This document shows positions 18,720 through 30,730 of a DNA stretch of 64,000 nucleotides, piece after piece. Under the pieces are notes generated by a model, which was not told where the DNA came from, did not search any database, and saw nothing but the letters and a program-made list of their open reading frames with translations. This stretch comes from Symsagittifera roscoffensis (lineage: Eukaryota; Xenacoelomorpha; Acoela; Convolutidae), in NCBI RefSeq assembly GCF_963678635.1, contig NC_087066.1, positions 56,190,312-56,254,311 of the forward strand, written 5' to 3'. The translations under genes were made by a program, and so were the position numbers. Position 1 is the first letter of the stretch; each line of letters opens with the position of its first letter.

Positions 18720-19710
18720 AACCATGTTTTTGATTTTTTTCAATTTTGCGAAAACTACCCCTCTCAAATCTGAGTTTTTAGATTCAATGATTAAAACTGT
18801 TTTGTAAAGCTCCCTGTATATGCGTCTAGGCCCAAAATCATGGCCCTCGCAATATTCTAATTTTTTGATTTTTGACCGTTTTGTGATTGTTTTTGGATTT
18901 TTGAAAACTAACCTATCAAATTTTATATTATGGTAGCGGAAATCTAAGCAGCGGAAATCTCCCATGCATAAGTGGCAACTAACGAAGTTTTCTACACAAA
19001 AAGTTATCGCCTTCGGAAAAGTCAAGTTTTGATTTTTACCATTTTTTAAACTTTTTGGATGTTCTCGAAAACTTCCCTGCCATATCTGAGATTTTGGGTT
19101 CAATTCAAAGAATGGGTTGTAAGAAGCTTGGTTCGCTGCGACTAAGCACAAATTTTTCTGAACACCAGAAAATATGGCCCTCGGATGTTTCGACCGTTTT
19201 TTTGAAATTTATTGTTTTCTCAAAAACTACCCTTCCAAACCAGACATTTTGGGCTCAATCGAAATAACGGGTTGTGTGAATTCCTTCGGCATAAGCGACA
19301 ACGCACTTTTTTCACACAAAAAGCTATGGTTCTCGGAAATGTCAAATTTTTGTTTTGTTGACCGCTTTATGGACTTTTATCGCTAACTATCTTGCCAAAT
19401 CTGATATCATAGGTGTAATCGAAACAACAGGTCGTTGAAAGCCTACGTTTTTAATTGGCTATGCCGTCCTTGCTTAGGAAAAAGTTATGGCCTTCAATCA
19501 AGTCAAGGTTTTGACAGTTTGTTGAAAACTTTTTAACTACGCAAAAACTACCGTGCCAATTCTCTGGGTGTGTGCAATCGAGAAACCCGGTTTTGGGAAT
19601 CGTCTCTGTTTAAGCGGCAACAAACTGCTTTTGTGGAACAAAGTTATGAATTTAAAAAAGTCTCTCGACCCTTTTTTGAATTTTTGACCGTTTTTTAGAA
19701 ACATTTTTTA
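18720..19710. repeat. Degenerate satellite, ~158 bp period, six units
   Basis: The landmark AAAACTACC (or a close variant) recurs near 18754, 18905, 19068, 19223, 19381 and 19543, spaced 151, 163, 155, 158 and 162 bases. Other landmarks keep the same phase: TTGGGTTCAATC-like, CACAAAAAGTTATGGCC-like, GGAAATGTCAA-like and TTGACCGTTTT-like. Units are strongly diverged. No coding frame is supported. Confidence 0.75.
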
Positions 19711-20276
19711 ATAATCCTAAAATTTACCGGAAATTTTAAATATTCTTAAAAGATTTCGGACAACGAAGGTTTTAGACAATGGGCAGTTTTTGAAATCCAT
19801 TTTTTTTCTGCATCAGTTAGAAAATTTATTCAATATCAAGGGCGTACCTCCAATTTTAGCTGTGCCCCTAGTTGTTTTTTTATCGAGACATACCAAAGTT
19901 TTGGTTCTCATAGTTTTTTCAACATTTACAATGTTTGACTCCAGTTGTTGTATGCTTGTGTTGTTGTATGCTTCGCCTCTGTGTTAAATAAGTCTGAGTA
20001 AAAACCTGATTATGCATTTATATTTGTCCGCTATTGAAGCATTTTGAAATAACTTTGAATTAGATCTTCGAAATTCGTTTCCTGTTTGTATTCCTTTTAC
20101 TCAATTTTGTGTTGCAATTGTCTGTGTACAGGATATGTTGTTGTTTTAGATGGACTTTTGGACTGGAAGTTATGATTTTCCATTCGTGAAATAATAAATT
20201 GAAAATGGAGAAAAACAACTGACGATAAACAACATAACGAAATGACGAAGATATCTTGCTTTAAAAGTAACCAGTG
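19711..20276. other. No gene seen
   Basis: AT-rich sequence between the satellite and the first host exon. Near 19966 there is a copy of the SINE-tail word GCTTCGCCTCTGTGTTAAAT. It presumably holds the promoter of the host gene, but no specific box is clear. Confidence 0.5.
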
Positions 20277-20693
20277 ATGATGCGCCAAGAGTTGTTGCTT
20301 CTGTTGGGCGTTGGCTTAACTGCTTATTGTATCAGTGGATTCAAATGGAAATCCTCAAGCTGTGATTTTCTCAACCATCAGTCACAATGCGTTTGGTGTC
20401 AGCTGGAGAAAGATGAACTGGACAAAACAATAACATATCGTCCAGGTGAACCACGGGCCCCTCCCGATAAGCCGGAAAATGTCGAGGTTTACATGCACTT
20501 CATGGAGAACGCCAGTAAACGACTGCCCCTTGGCCTCAGACTTGTTATATCTCATCCACATACAACTTTATCTCTGAAAGCATTCCTCATTGATATTGAC
20601 TTCAAGAGAACATCTAGAGGTCCAGTAGTTAGCCATTTTCCTAAGCTACTTGCTGAGTTTGAGGTTTTACACTTCGACGACAAGAAAATTTTG
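20277..20693 (+). CDS. Host gene, exon 1: signal peptide and ectodomain of a type I membrane protein (IL-17-receptor-like?)
   Basis: 139 codons from ATG at 20277 (a second ATG follows at once). The start is a signal peptide with a Leu-rich core (RQELLLLLGVGLTAYCISG). A Cys-rich segment follows (SQCVWCQLEKDELD), then a Pro-rich turn (PGEPRAPPDKPENVEVYMHF) and a beta-rich stretch. The layout C-x2-C, R-P, P-rich turn, then V-x-V-x-x-HF is similar by eye to the first FnIII domain of IL-17 receptors. This is a weak match, not proof. The frame runs on for 31 codons, but GTTAGT at 20694 is a good splice donor exactly at a codon boundary and matches the phase-0 exon at 40564. The exon ends just before repeat-rich intron sequence. 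Confidence 0.6.
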
Positions 20694-22046
20694 GTTAGTA
20701 TAATAGATAGCAACAAGTTAGGACATGGAAGTAATCCAAAAGCAACAGACCTATTATTTCCAAATACCCATATCAACTTTGTCTAAAACATCAAAATAAA
20801 AAGCAAAACTATCACAATGGGTATATTGCTCAAATTTTTTGCAACGCTCTCTATGCACAGTTTCTATTTTTTGTATTTTTAGTTCTTGCTTTGGGATTGA
20901 GTATTTTTCTACTACTACGACAATGTTGACGCACTGGTAACTAGCAGAATTTTTGCTAACACCTAATGAAACAAAGATTATTTTGCCCTGTCTAGTGAAA
21001 TTTAACGGGCAATATGAGAGTTTTGAGAAGAGAAGCTTGTCTATTACAGCCAAATGTTTTTGTAATCGAGTATTCGGTAATTTTGCGCAAATGTTCATAA
21101 TATCTAAGAACGTAGAAAATATTTAAACATCCAACTTTCTCTAATTTAGTTTGTTTTTTATAAGATAGCGATGTTTACAGCTTACTATGCGGAAATTATT
21201 GAGGCTTGATTTCGCTTGATTTTAGATAGCTAATCGGAACTGATGTTTTTTGGGTGAAAAACTGGTCTAACCGGATTAGTGGATCATTTTTTGCCTGCTC
21301 TGTAGGGTAATCGCTATGAATCCGCTAAGTTCCTATCATGTTTCAGATTATTTTAGCAGTCAAAGTCATTTTAATAGTTGATTCATTTTTGAAACCTCCT
21401 TGTATTGCAAGTTGAAGAAAGTTTTACGGTATTTGTTTTTTTGAAATATTTTTAAAGATTAAATGAACGAAGTGATTTTCATTTCTTTGTTTTTTTTGTT
21501 TTTCTTTCGTGCTTCTTTGATTATATTGAAGAATTGACTTTTGATTTGTATAGATTTCAATTTTAGCTATTAATATCTACCAAATGTTAGGCAAAATACG
21601 CGAAGAAAGCACCAACGGTGTCAAATAGGAAACTTCAAGTTTCTAAGTAGACAATAAATTGCAGGTTTTTGAGCGGAATAAAAATTACTTTTTGACAGTT
21701 TTCTCAAGTTGGGTTGTTCGTGTAGGTGGTTGTGAATACTTGACTTAGATTTTGCTTTTAGCCTTTATGGTAATGTTTTTTAATTGCTTACATGATCTAG
21801 TTTTATAGGTTTGAATAGGTTGTTACACTTGCCAGTGTAGTGCATTAGCATGACTCTACTGTGCTTTTCGACCTAACTGGCAAATAAAAGTGCTCATTTG
21901 GTGGCCTCTTCGATTTGCCTAAGAAAGCACCAACAGAGCCAAATAAGAAGCTTTATTTGAAGTTTCTAAGTAGAAAATAAATAGCAGATTTTTGAACTGA
22001 ATAAAAGATACTTTTTGACAGTTTTGTAGATATGTTCACAACATAC
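20694..22046 (+). other. Intron sequence upstream of element III
   Basis: Part of the large host intron, with no exon recognised. It contains a ~110 bp direct repeat at 21598-21710 and 21918-22030, whose words include AAGAAAGCACCAAC, AAGTTTCTAAGTAGA and TACTTTTTGACAGTTTT. Confidence 0.5.
21598..22030. repeat. Pair of ~110 bp direct repeats, ~320 bp apart
   Basis: Copies at about 21598-21710 and 21918-22030 match along their length with small insertions (the second adds GCTTTATT). The second copy ends just before the element III target site. Confidence 0.75.
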
Positions 22047-22050
22047 TATT

Positions 22051-22428
22051 TGGAACCTGATCCAAACTATATCTTATTATTGGCTATAAATTAGATATTT
22101 CATCCCTATAAAATATTAAAGACTAACCAATCATACTCCATCTAACTAACAACCCTTTTATTTGTAAGTGCTGAAATCACTTGTAGTTTCAGCACCAGAG
22201 CATTCTGATTTTAACTTACAGCTTAGTTGCCTTTTCCAAGAGACCAACTCGTAACAAACCAGTATACTCTAGATCTATTGAGACTAAGAGATATAAGAGT
22301 AAGATTAAGATCGGTATAAGACTAAGAAGTTGCACGAATCTATCCGGCCGAAAATAAGATAGCGTGACGAGCAGACGGTGTACCTTATCTGAAATTACTC
22401 TATGAGTTAGACATTCCGTCACAACTCA
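22051..22428 (+). repeat. 5' LTR of element III
   Basis: 378 bp, TG...CA ends, matching 36872-37247. A conserved core runs from TTTGTAAGTGCTGAAAT through TAGTTTCAGCACCAGAGCAT to TCCGGCCGAAAATAAGATAG. Confidence 0.95.
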
Positions 22429-22430
22429 TC

Positions 22431-22448
22431 TGGTGCGACCATAAATCT
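22431..22448 (+). other. Putative primer-binding site of element III
   Basis: TGGTGCGACC and following bases begin two nucleotides after the 5' LTR. The position and the TGG start (pairing with tRNA CCA) fit a PBS. The tRNA is not identified. Confidence 0.6.
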
Positions 22449-24103
22449 CGAATAAGACTTTAAGGAACAAAATTGCTTAGAACTAACCAAAAAGAGATTA
22501 GACTTAGACAAACATTCAAAAATCTTACACGATAATAATCTAATTGAAATGTCTCTACGACTCAATAGATCAGAGCCATTATTCCGAACAATACGAGAAC
22601 TCCCCGGTATTGGAAGAAGATCTCGGACAAGAGACGATATACGACTACAACGAAACTTACCCATAAGTTTCATGGTCGTACGGCAAAAGCCAACACAAAC
22701 TTTTATATTTAGAGTTTTATTAGCAATGAATTTAGATTTTCATTTGCAGACATAGTATCATTGAAGAAAAATTTTCATCAATCATTACAGGCGCTAAACT
22801 TATTATTGTACAATTACGACTGATAAAAACGTCACTTGTCGTTTCCTTTAATCTGCAGTAAATTTGAAAAAGATATCTACAGAAAAGATTTATTAAAATA
22901 AAAAAAAATAAAAATTAGTTAGTAAATACAAAAATTGTTAGTATTTACATCATCAAAAACTAAACCTTTCTATCAATTAAACTTTAAATTACTTTAAAAA
23001 GGCCTATTCTAATTTTTACTTTTACCAAAGTATACCTTTTAAACTAAACAGATCATCAAGGCTTTCCTTGGATCTCCATTTTATTTTTATCCCAACTAAA
23101 TATTATATCATTAATTTATATCTTGATCATCAAGGCTTATCCTTGGATCAAATAGAAAAATTTTGTTCTCCCACACACAGTTAGCATAGTGTCTAACGAC
23201 CTCAAACGTCGATTCACTACCCAACCCTTTCTACGACCCAGGACTAACAGAAATTTTTCAATCACACTAACCATTCTAATTAGGATAAACAGTGAAGAAC
23301 TTCGGTTATTCATCCTTCACTTGATCCCCCCTCTTACCTCACCCAGGATATTACTTAAACTTAGTAAGTTTAAAATAGTATCTAACTACTTGTGTTCTAA
23401 TTATACCTGAACCTTGTGGATCGATTTGCTATTCTCCAACCCTTCAACACAATCATTACCCCTAAGTAAAATTAGGTAAGGTAACACCTTAACTTAAACT
23501 AGCCACGAGAAAGTAACAATCATTCTTCGGAATCGATATATGCGTTTCTCTCCAACCCTAAACAAGACCCAAGTTAGGCTAACCCGAAAAAACTGTAAGA
23601 TCTAATAGTTTATTCATTAAAAATTACTAATCCAAAAATTGCATCCGTCATTCTAAACCTTATGTCACTAGACAATTTAGGAAATAAACAAACAATCATA
23701 TTACACAACTGTGGAATAAACAACGAGAAATATGATCTCGTAATCACTCCACACAGACAGTCAACAGGATATATTAGAACCAAACGACAAACAATCAAAC
23801 GAAAGATTTTAAGAAAACAAAGACAGATTACACGAAAAAGATTTTCAAAGCAACGAAACGCATTCTCCGAATCAGAAACCATTCATTTACAAGAACTTTA
23901 TAGATTAAAAGACTGAATAAATAAGAATTACCCAGATAATGATACAATATATTTTTTTGACTCAGAAACCACATCACATTCATCAATACAAGGAAAACGA
24001 AGAATAAAAAACACATGAAAGAATAAACCAGTACGACTATACAAATGGAATCAACCAATAACACACATAGAAAGTTACAAATTGACAGTCATTAAGCACA
24101 AAA
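22449..24103 (+). other. Leader of element III
   Basis: Mostly non-coding. It includes a 68-codon ORF (22549-22755) and a basic 84-codon ORF (23662-23916, listed separately). A short direct repeat, ATCATCAAGGCTT with TCCTTGGATC downstream, occurs near 23051 and 23128. Confidence 0.45.
23662..23916 (+). CDS. Small basic ORF in the element III leader
   Basis: 84 codons from ATG. The C-terminal half is very rich in Arg/Lys/Gln (RTKRQTIKRKILRKQRQ and RKRFSKQR), like an RNA-binding or nuclear-localisation region. It precedes gag. It could be a small regulatory protein or a remnant of an upstream gag extension; no family is recognised. Confidence 0.3.
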   Translation: MSLDNLGNKQTIILHNCGINNEKYDLVITPHRQSTGYIRTKRQTIKRKILRKQRQITRKRFSKQRNAFSESETIHLQELYRLKD

Positions 24104-25214
24104 ATGAGTCAATACGAAGAAAGTGAAGATGAAAACTCCATCCTGCCATTTATAATCACTTCCCTTACTGATAATAGAGGACAAAAATTTTAACAAAATT
24201 TAATAGCAAATTTATTTGAAAGAGGAGTTAGTCCATGCGCAGCAGAATTTCCAGAAGTAAAAATCAAAAGACAAATTGTCGACCACTACCTCAAAGGAAT
24301 ATGTACACTAACACAACAGTACGGAATCTATACCATAGAATTACAGAGCCCAACTAAATTTCATGATAGGTATCTACTTCAAACAGACGAGGTAGATATA
24401 GAATTTTCAAAAGTATTCACAGAATACATAAAAAATATACAACACCAAAATTCACACAGAGCAAGTTCAATATTTACTAATAAAGTATTTCGAATAATTT
24501 ATAGCTATTTATCAATATTAGTATAACCAGAATCCCAAGGAACTTCACCAGTTCAAACATCAAAACATACAATGGTAAGACATGAAATCACCATATTTTC
24601 CGAATATTTAAATACAATCCGTGAAAATTTAACCAGTACCGACGTTTCACAAAAGGTTAAACACGATTTACAAAAAATCTTAGCATGGGTCATCATAGAT
24701 TGTTTCACACATAATCTTGATTTAATCTCACAAGCAAGAAAGAATTTCAGACCCCAAAATTCAACAGATGATACAGCATTAGCAGAAGATTCAGATTATG
24801 TTTGGGACTCTGAATGGTCTCATGCATTATTCATTAACATACCAACAGATATTTCAAGTCAAGGCCATTGGCACCATTTCTATAAACAAAGATTATTTTA
24901 AGGTATATCCACTCACAACTGATTTTAACTATAATTCATTTCTACCCGATAGAACAGGAAATAATAGTTTAAATTCAACTGTCATACAACAAGAAAATCT
25001 AAATGGAACTTGGATTCTCACACAACAAGATATTCAAACATCATCACATTTCGCAAATGAAGACGTAGTTACAACAGTAGTAACAACAACACAACAAAGT
25101 ATCTCACCAATACATCCAAATCTTACAACTCCAAGACCAAAAAATCCAACCCTACCACAGGTAACATTACAATCTACAGTTAAACCACCATCGAACCAAG
25201 ATACCCACATGTGA
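24104..25214 (+). pseudogene. Gag N-terminal region of element III (broken)
   Basis: One frame from ATG 24104 is interrupted by TAA near 24192 and 24524, then passes near 24870 into another frame that ends at 25214. The first part is helical; the later part is Thr/Pro/Gln-rich (TTTQQSISPIHPNLTTPRP). Position before the capsid segment suggests a matrix-like part of gag. No motif is recognised. Confidence 0.5.
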
Positions 25215-25233
25215 GCTACCAACCATTTAGTCA

Positions 25234-25734
25234 ATGATCAAACCAATACAAAAACAAAGAACATTCACTAGAAATAACTTTGCAGAACACAACTATAGCT
25301 ATGTAAATAGACCACAAACATCTAAATCTTTTCGTCCAAGTACTCAAAATCATTTATTTTCACAAAGACAAAATTTTCGACAATCAACAGCAACTTCAAT
25401 AAATTCTCATGACTACCCACGCAATTCACAAGACCAAAGTAAAAATTATCCATTTTTTCAACAGAGTAAAAATAATGAACAAAACCAAGATAAACACAAT
25501 ACAATTTATTATACACCTAATTATTCATCATCAGATGAAGACGATTATTATCAACCAGATATTTTTGCACCATATACACAAGAATACCGTGCAAAACCAC
25601 CTCGACCAAATCAAGCATCCCAAAATACAAATGTTTACTCACAAATCCTAGCTAATACACAAAATCACCAACCATTGCAAACGCAAAACCCAACCTATAC
25701 ACAATCATACCAACCAATACAAAGGCAAACCTAG
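25234..25734 (+). CDS. Gln/Asn-rich linker segment of gag
   Basis: About 165 codons dominated by Gln, Asn, Tyr, Ser and Pro, with repeated QTSK-, NTQ- and YTQ-type words. It is low-complexity and probably disordered. The capsid frame opens at 25734 in a different phase, so a frameshift joins or separates the two. It is likely a spacer of the original gag rather than an independent protein. Confidence 0.45.
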   Translation: MIKPIQKQRTFTRNNFAEHNYSYVNRPQTSKSFRPSTQNHLFSQRQNFRQSTATSINSHDYPRNSQDQSKNYPFFQQSKNNEQNQDKHNTIYYTPNYSSSDEDDYYQPDIFAPYTQEYRAKPPRPNQASQNTNVYSQILANTQNHQPLQTQNPTYTQSYQPIQRQT

Positions 25735-26312
25735 TAAACACAGATTATTATCAACCAACGCAAAATGAAATCCCACTACCCTATTATTTACAACAACACG
25801 AAATCACAAAAAGTCAACTTACAAATTTTTCACAAATGCCATATGCCGCAGAATCACTACAAATGACTATGAATCCATACCTCATGGGTCGATCAACAAT
25901 ACAATCAAACAAGCCATTGATGGTATTCACTGGCACAGATCCTGAATATTCTGTAGAAGATAATTTAAATGCAGTCACAGCAAATTTAATTTTAAACATA
26001 GGACCTGAACTCAAAATTACGCCAATTCACCAAATTTGGATACATAGACGCACAGCGTTAATGCAAACCACACTTGATGGCGCAGCTCAAAAATGGTTTT
26101 CAGTTGTACCTATAGAAATAAAATCAGATTGGAAAAAATTCACACAAGAATTTTCAAAAATATTTGATTCAGAAAGGAACAAACAACATCAAAGAGTTTT
26201 ATGCAATGAAATTCGTAGACTACCAAATGAAACGATCAAACAACTAGCAGTAAGGATCGAAACACTAGTCCGAAAAGCATATTCACTAAATACTCACGAT
26301 TATAAAACATAA
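25735..26312 (+). pseudogene. Gag capsid domain of element III
   Basis: The frame holds a Gypsy capsid pattern: MVFTGTDPEYSVEDNLNAV, then HRRTALMQTTLDGAAQKWF, then WKKFTQEFSKIF and ETIKQLAVRIETL. Element II has the same pattern (MAFSGNDPDQNATALLNSV, DTALEWFNDSV). The domain builds the particle core. The frame stops at 26312 and continues in pieces. Confidence 0.7.
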
Positions 26313-26784
26313 AAATGACAGAAATTTTAATTATGACTCTAACACCTTAATTACGAAAAATAGCAATTAAAAAGAGCATCACATCCTTCCTCAATTCGAG
26401 AACCAGATTTAGATTTCAGAAAACTAGTAGATAAACTAGAACAAGCTGAGATCACTATTAAACTAGAAGAAACGGAAAATCTCAAATTACAGTATGTTAA
26501 TAATATTCAAACAACCACAACACAAATAAATAATATACATAATTCAGATACAGATTTATCCGAAAAAATCACTGAAATTCTGAATATATATGAGAAAAAC
26601 CCAAATTTTAAAGGTAAACCATCATTTAACTACTGATATATGTCAATCAACAATCCTCGATGAAGAACTATCAATAAATAATATAATAAGTAATGAAAAA
26701 AGGAACACAGACTATTTCACAAAAACACCTTAATTTAAACCAACATTCAAAATATCACACTATACAGAACAACAACAAACATTT
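26313..26784 (+). pseudogene. Degraded gag/protease stretch of element III
   Basis: Short open pieces only. LTP followed by TAA and LRKIAIKK (26320-26390) looks like the capsid C-terminus with one stop. No DTG-type protease motif was found; the protease may be deleted or unrecognisable. Confidence 0.4.
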
Positions 26785-27203
26785 TTGACAATGTTTAATT
26801 TTCAACATTCTCAATTAACACAGAATGAATTTGAAAAATTAGCCGATTTACTTTTAAAATATCCAACAGTTTATGCAACATCCAAATTTGACGTTGGAAA
26901 AATAAATTCACCTCTACATTTACCCTTAAAACCTGACGCAGTTTCCAAAAAACAAAGAGCAAATTCTTGGATTTTCTTTTTAATTGTTGGTGGTTGACAA
27001 TGTTGGTGGTTGACAACAAAAATTCTTGACAATGTTCAATTTTCAACATTCTCAATTAACACAGAATGAATTTAAAAAATTAGCAGATTTACTTTTAAAA
27101 TATCCAACAGTTTCTGCAACATCCAAGTTTGACGTTGGAAAAATAAATTCACCACTACATTTACCCTTGAAACCTGACGGAGTTTTCAAAAAACAAAGAG
27201 CAA
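26785..27203 (+). repeat. Tandem duplication of the RT N-terminal coding segment
   Basis: 178 bp at 26785-26962 is repeated at 27026-27203, offset 241 bp, with about ten differences. The 63 bp spacer has its own short repeat (TTGGTGGTTGACAA twice). Only the second copy runs on into the RT frame; the first ends in a stop. Confidence 0.9.
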
Positions 27204-27850
27204 GTAAAGTACCAATTCATTTACATGATAAAGTCAATAGACTACTTGACATTCTAGAAAAATACGAAATTATATTTCCAGTAAATAAAGAAGAACAACA
27301 ACCGAAAGGAAACACCTTTATTAACCCTGTTAATATCCTCGCCAAAGGAGAATTATTAAAAATAGTTTTAGATGCTAGATACCTCAATTCACTAATTGAT
27401 GAATCCAAATTTAAATGGCCAATAGAACTAATTCAAGTAATTTTAACAAAAATAAACGGTAAATGTTTCACACCCGCTGACATGAATAGTGCATATAACC
27501 AAATGCCACTAGATGAACAGTCACGACGATTAACACAATTCGTTATTGGAAATCAACAATACGGGTTTAATAGATTATTCTATGGCATATCCATAGGACC
27601 AGCAGCTTTTTCAGCTTCCATGAGTAAATTCTTTAGACCACTCATACTTAGTAAAAATGCAATCACATATTTAGACGATGTTTTTATGCAATCACAAACA
27701 AAAGATGAAATGTTCACAGTTCTAGAAAAATATCATCAAATTTTACAGAACGAAAACATGAAAGCAGCCCCAGATAAATCACATTTTTTCTTAACACGCG
27801 TAAAATTTCTTGGACACATCATAGAAAAAGACACTATAACCCCACTTTAA
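27026..27850 (+). pseudogene. Reverse transcriptase of element III
   Basis: 275 codons open. Motifs in order: INPVNILAKGE, LKIVLDARYLNS, FTPADMNSAYNQMPL, FYGISIGPAAFSASMSKF, ITYLDDVFMQSQ (catalytic YLDD near 27677) and KFLGHIIEK. These are Gypsy RT motifs. A TAA at 27848 and another near 27907 in KKI-stop-EFLGML interrupt the thumb. Confidence 0.85.
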
Positions 27851-27953
27851 TCACAAATTGATGCAATTCAAAAACTCCAACCACCAACAAATAAAAAGAA
27901 AATCTAAGAATTTCTTGGAATGTTAAATTTCTTTAAAAAAATACGTATATAAA

Positions 27954-28550
27954 ATGCAATTGTACTTAAGACCATTTAATAACCTTCTTCGACAACAAAA
28001 TAACTTTGAATGGACAACAGAATATCAAACACGATTTGAAGAAATTAAAAAACTTCTCAGTGAACAAATTGCAAACACAATCCCAGATCCAAATCAACCA
28101 TTTTATGCAATGTGCGATGCTTCAAATTTTGGCATCGGAGCAGCATTACAATCCCACACGGGAACAAATAAAATGAATCTTATATCAGCAAATTCTCGCC
28201 TATATACACAAGCCGAATTACGACTCTCTGCCCTTATGAGAGAGTGCACAGCTATCATACACACCTTAACAGAATATGAATTTTTGATACTCTGATCAAA
28301 ACATCCAACAGTTTTGTTTACAGACCATAAACTTATCATATTTCTTTTTACCTAAAAATCAAATCCAAACCATCGAGTTTATAGATTTCAACTAATTTTA
28401 ATGAAATTTCCAAACTTACACATAGTATGGACAGCAGGAAAAAACCTTGCACTACCTGATACTCTAAGTAGAAATACACCACCTGAACTATTAACAAGAA
28501 AAACAACAGTTGAAATACCACAAAATATAATTTTATCTCGCCAAAGATGA
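27954..28550 (+). pseudogene. RNase H of element III (broken)
   Basis: The N-terminal part to 28295 holds FYAMCDASNFGIGAALQ and LSALMRECTAIIHTL, with the first catalytic Asp and Glu present. After TGA near 28294 the same frame reads KHPTVLFTDHKLIIF with a further TAA, then WTAGKNLALPDTLSR (catalytic D in PDTLSR). Two or three stops break an otherwise collinear domain. Confidence 0.75.
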
Positions 28551-30049
28551 AATTTCACCACGATTAGAATGTAAATACGCAGTAAAAACTGACATAGAAC
28601 AATCACAAATTAACCATCTACAACATTTTCCACTGTATTTAGATTGTCAAAACAACAATTATGAAGTTGATTTATTAAGCACATCTACATTCAAGCCGAT
28701 ACCATATTCACATTGGATCAAAAATAATTCTCTACAAAAAAGAATTAAACAACCACATAAAAAGGGCCCATTTCCCTTAATAGAAAAGGAAAATCTAACT
28801 GATACATTAAATTTATCAGGGCCGTTTCCAAATGATTCAAAATACACGATAAATCAAGTTTTTAATCTTCATGACCCACTTGATACAATACCCCTATCAA
28901 AAATCGAAATAGAAAACATTTTTCTACCAACAACAGAAAAAATCACACTAGAATTGTTACAGAAATACCATAACCTTGATCCCGTCATTAGACAACTCAA
29001 ATCATGGCACAAATATAAAACGAAGTCAACGAAAGCTGATACCACGATCTTAGGAAACAAAACACTCCTTAGATACTTCAGAAAATTTAATAACACCACC
29101 ATAAATTAAAACACAGTCATTATAGAATATCAAACACCTGATTTTAAAGTACCATGTCTACCTTTAAGTATGATGTTAATCGCATTCAACACTTCCCACA
29201 CCTGAAATACAAAAGGACACTCCGGATCAGAAAAAAACATAATCTAATTTTATACAAAGTTTTTATTTCCCTAATGCACAAATTTGGATCAAAGTATTAT
29301 GCAATGATTGTATAATATGCCAATTAAACAAACCCTATCCCAATCAAAAAGAAATAGCAGAAAAACAAGATTTTAAAGGACAAAGTCTTTATTTTAATCA
29401 CAGAATATCATTTGACACATAAGGACCAATTTCACCAGCCTCAGAAGGAAACTCATATATAATGGTAATTGTTGATGCATTTACACATTATGTAGCACTT
29501 AACCCAGTACCCCATTGTTATGCTTACTATGCATATACAGCACTCTACGAACACTGGATAGCTAAATTTGGGTTACACGAAATTTTAGTCACAGAAAATG
29601 GCACTGAATTTATTAACAATGAAATCATCACATTATGCCACTTATATAACATTAAACACAAACCACGTACATCTCATGCACCTTGGACAAATGGATTAGT
29701 CGAAGGTATGAACCGTTCATTACAAGATTACCTCAGATGTATCATTAATGTAAATGATACCCGATATACTGAATGGTCAGCAGATGTAAAATTATTTCCT
29801 TTCTCATATAACTCACAAATCACAACAACATTAGGAATGTCACCGTATGAAATGGTATTCAGCCAAAAACCACGTAAACCAATAATGTTTACAGCAAACG
29901 CCCATAAAAATGCACAAGGTATTGTCAACCAAACAAAGATTCAATTTGTTATAATCTACCACTACACACCCATGATACACACCCATGATGGAGACCACTT
30001 TCATCATCCACAAATTTTAAAATTAGCCTCGGTACACGAACCGAATTGA
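28551..30049 (+). pseudogene. Integrase of element III and upstream spacer (broken)
   Basis: 28600-29108 is an open spacer ending in a typical pre-integrase segment (DPVIRQLKSWHKYK). The zinc finger is degraded: only CNDCIICQLNKPYP near 29304 is readable. The core follows with the first Asp in ISFDT, then a TAA, GPISP, then VIVDAFTHYVAL (29462 onward), VTENGTEF and NGLVEGMNRSL. The second catalytic Asp is Glu here (TENG instead of the usual SDNG). The C-terminal part (GMSPYEMVFSQKPRKP) is readable up to 29930. The copy should be inactive. Confidence 0.8.
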
Positions 30050-30730
30050 TTTTAAACAGAGATAAAAACACAATGAAATTTATCAAAAAATAAAAAAATC
30101 GTTACAAAGACAAAACATAAATACTCAAATCAATTCACGCTTTACACCAGCAAAAAATTTAAAAATAGAACATTGTTTTAATTCCCAAATTTACAACACA
30201 AAAAGGAATTTCTAAAAAGCTACAACCACTACGAAATCGACCATAATAACTAATTGAAAAACTCACTGATGTCACATACAAATCGATTGACACAAATAAA
30301 AAAGAAATTATTCAACACCGAAATAACCTATTACCCTTATACCCAAAAGAATATGCACTCCGTGAATTAACACAATTATATTCTTTTACAGGTTTAAAAA
30401 TTGTTCAACAATTCAGAAACTGAATTGAATCACCACACCGATGAACAAACAAGCTCAAAATTAGATCAACAAAAAGAAATTATTAGCCGAATACCCCCTA
30501 AACACAAAACACGAACATCTCAAAAAGAAAGAAAAAATAGTAAAATGACAGAAATAATTCTACCACACGATCAAACAGAAAAATCTGAACATAGAGAATC
30601 ATCACGACTCAGACGTCAACCACGAAAAAATTATGAAACCTTCATTCCACAATCTAAAATTTTAAAGAAAGTTGAATTTAAAAAAAAACTTTCATTTTCA
30701 ATTTCCATCATTTTCTTTATATTATTTTGA
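30050..30730 (+). pseudogene. Pol C-terminal tail of element III
   Basis: Low-quality coding up to 30400, then an open frame 30401-30730. It is charged, carries an Arg-rich segment (ESSRLRRQPRKNYETF) and ends in a short hydrophobic run. It may be the end of pol or overlap the start of a downstream ORF. Confidence 0.4.

Noticed and set aside
24104-28400. Alternative genetic code with TAA as Gln
   Set aside because: Element I and the host exons read cleanly with standard stops, and element III also has frameshifts and other stop types. Mutation explains it better.
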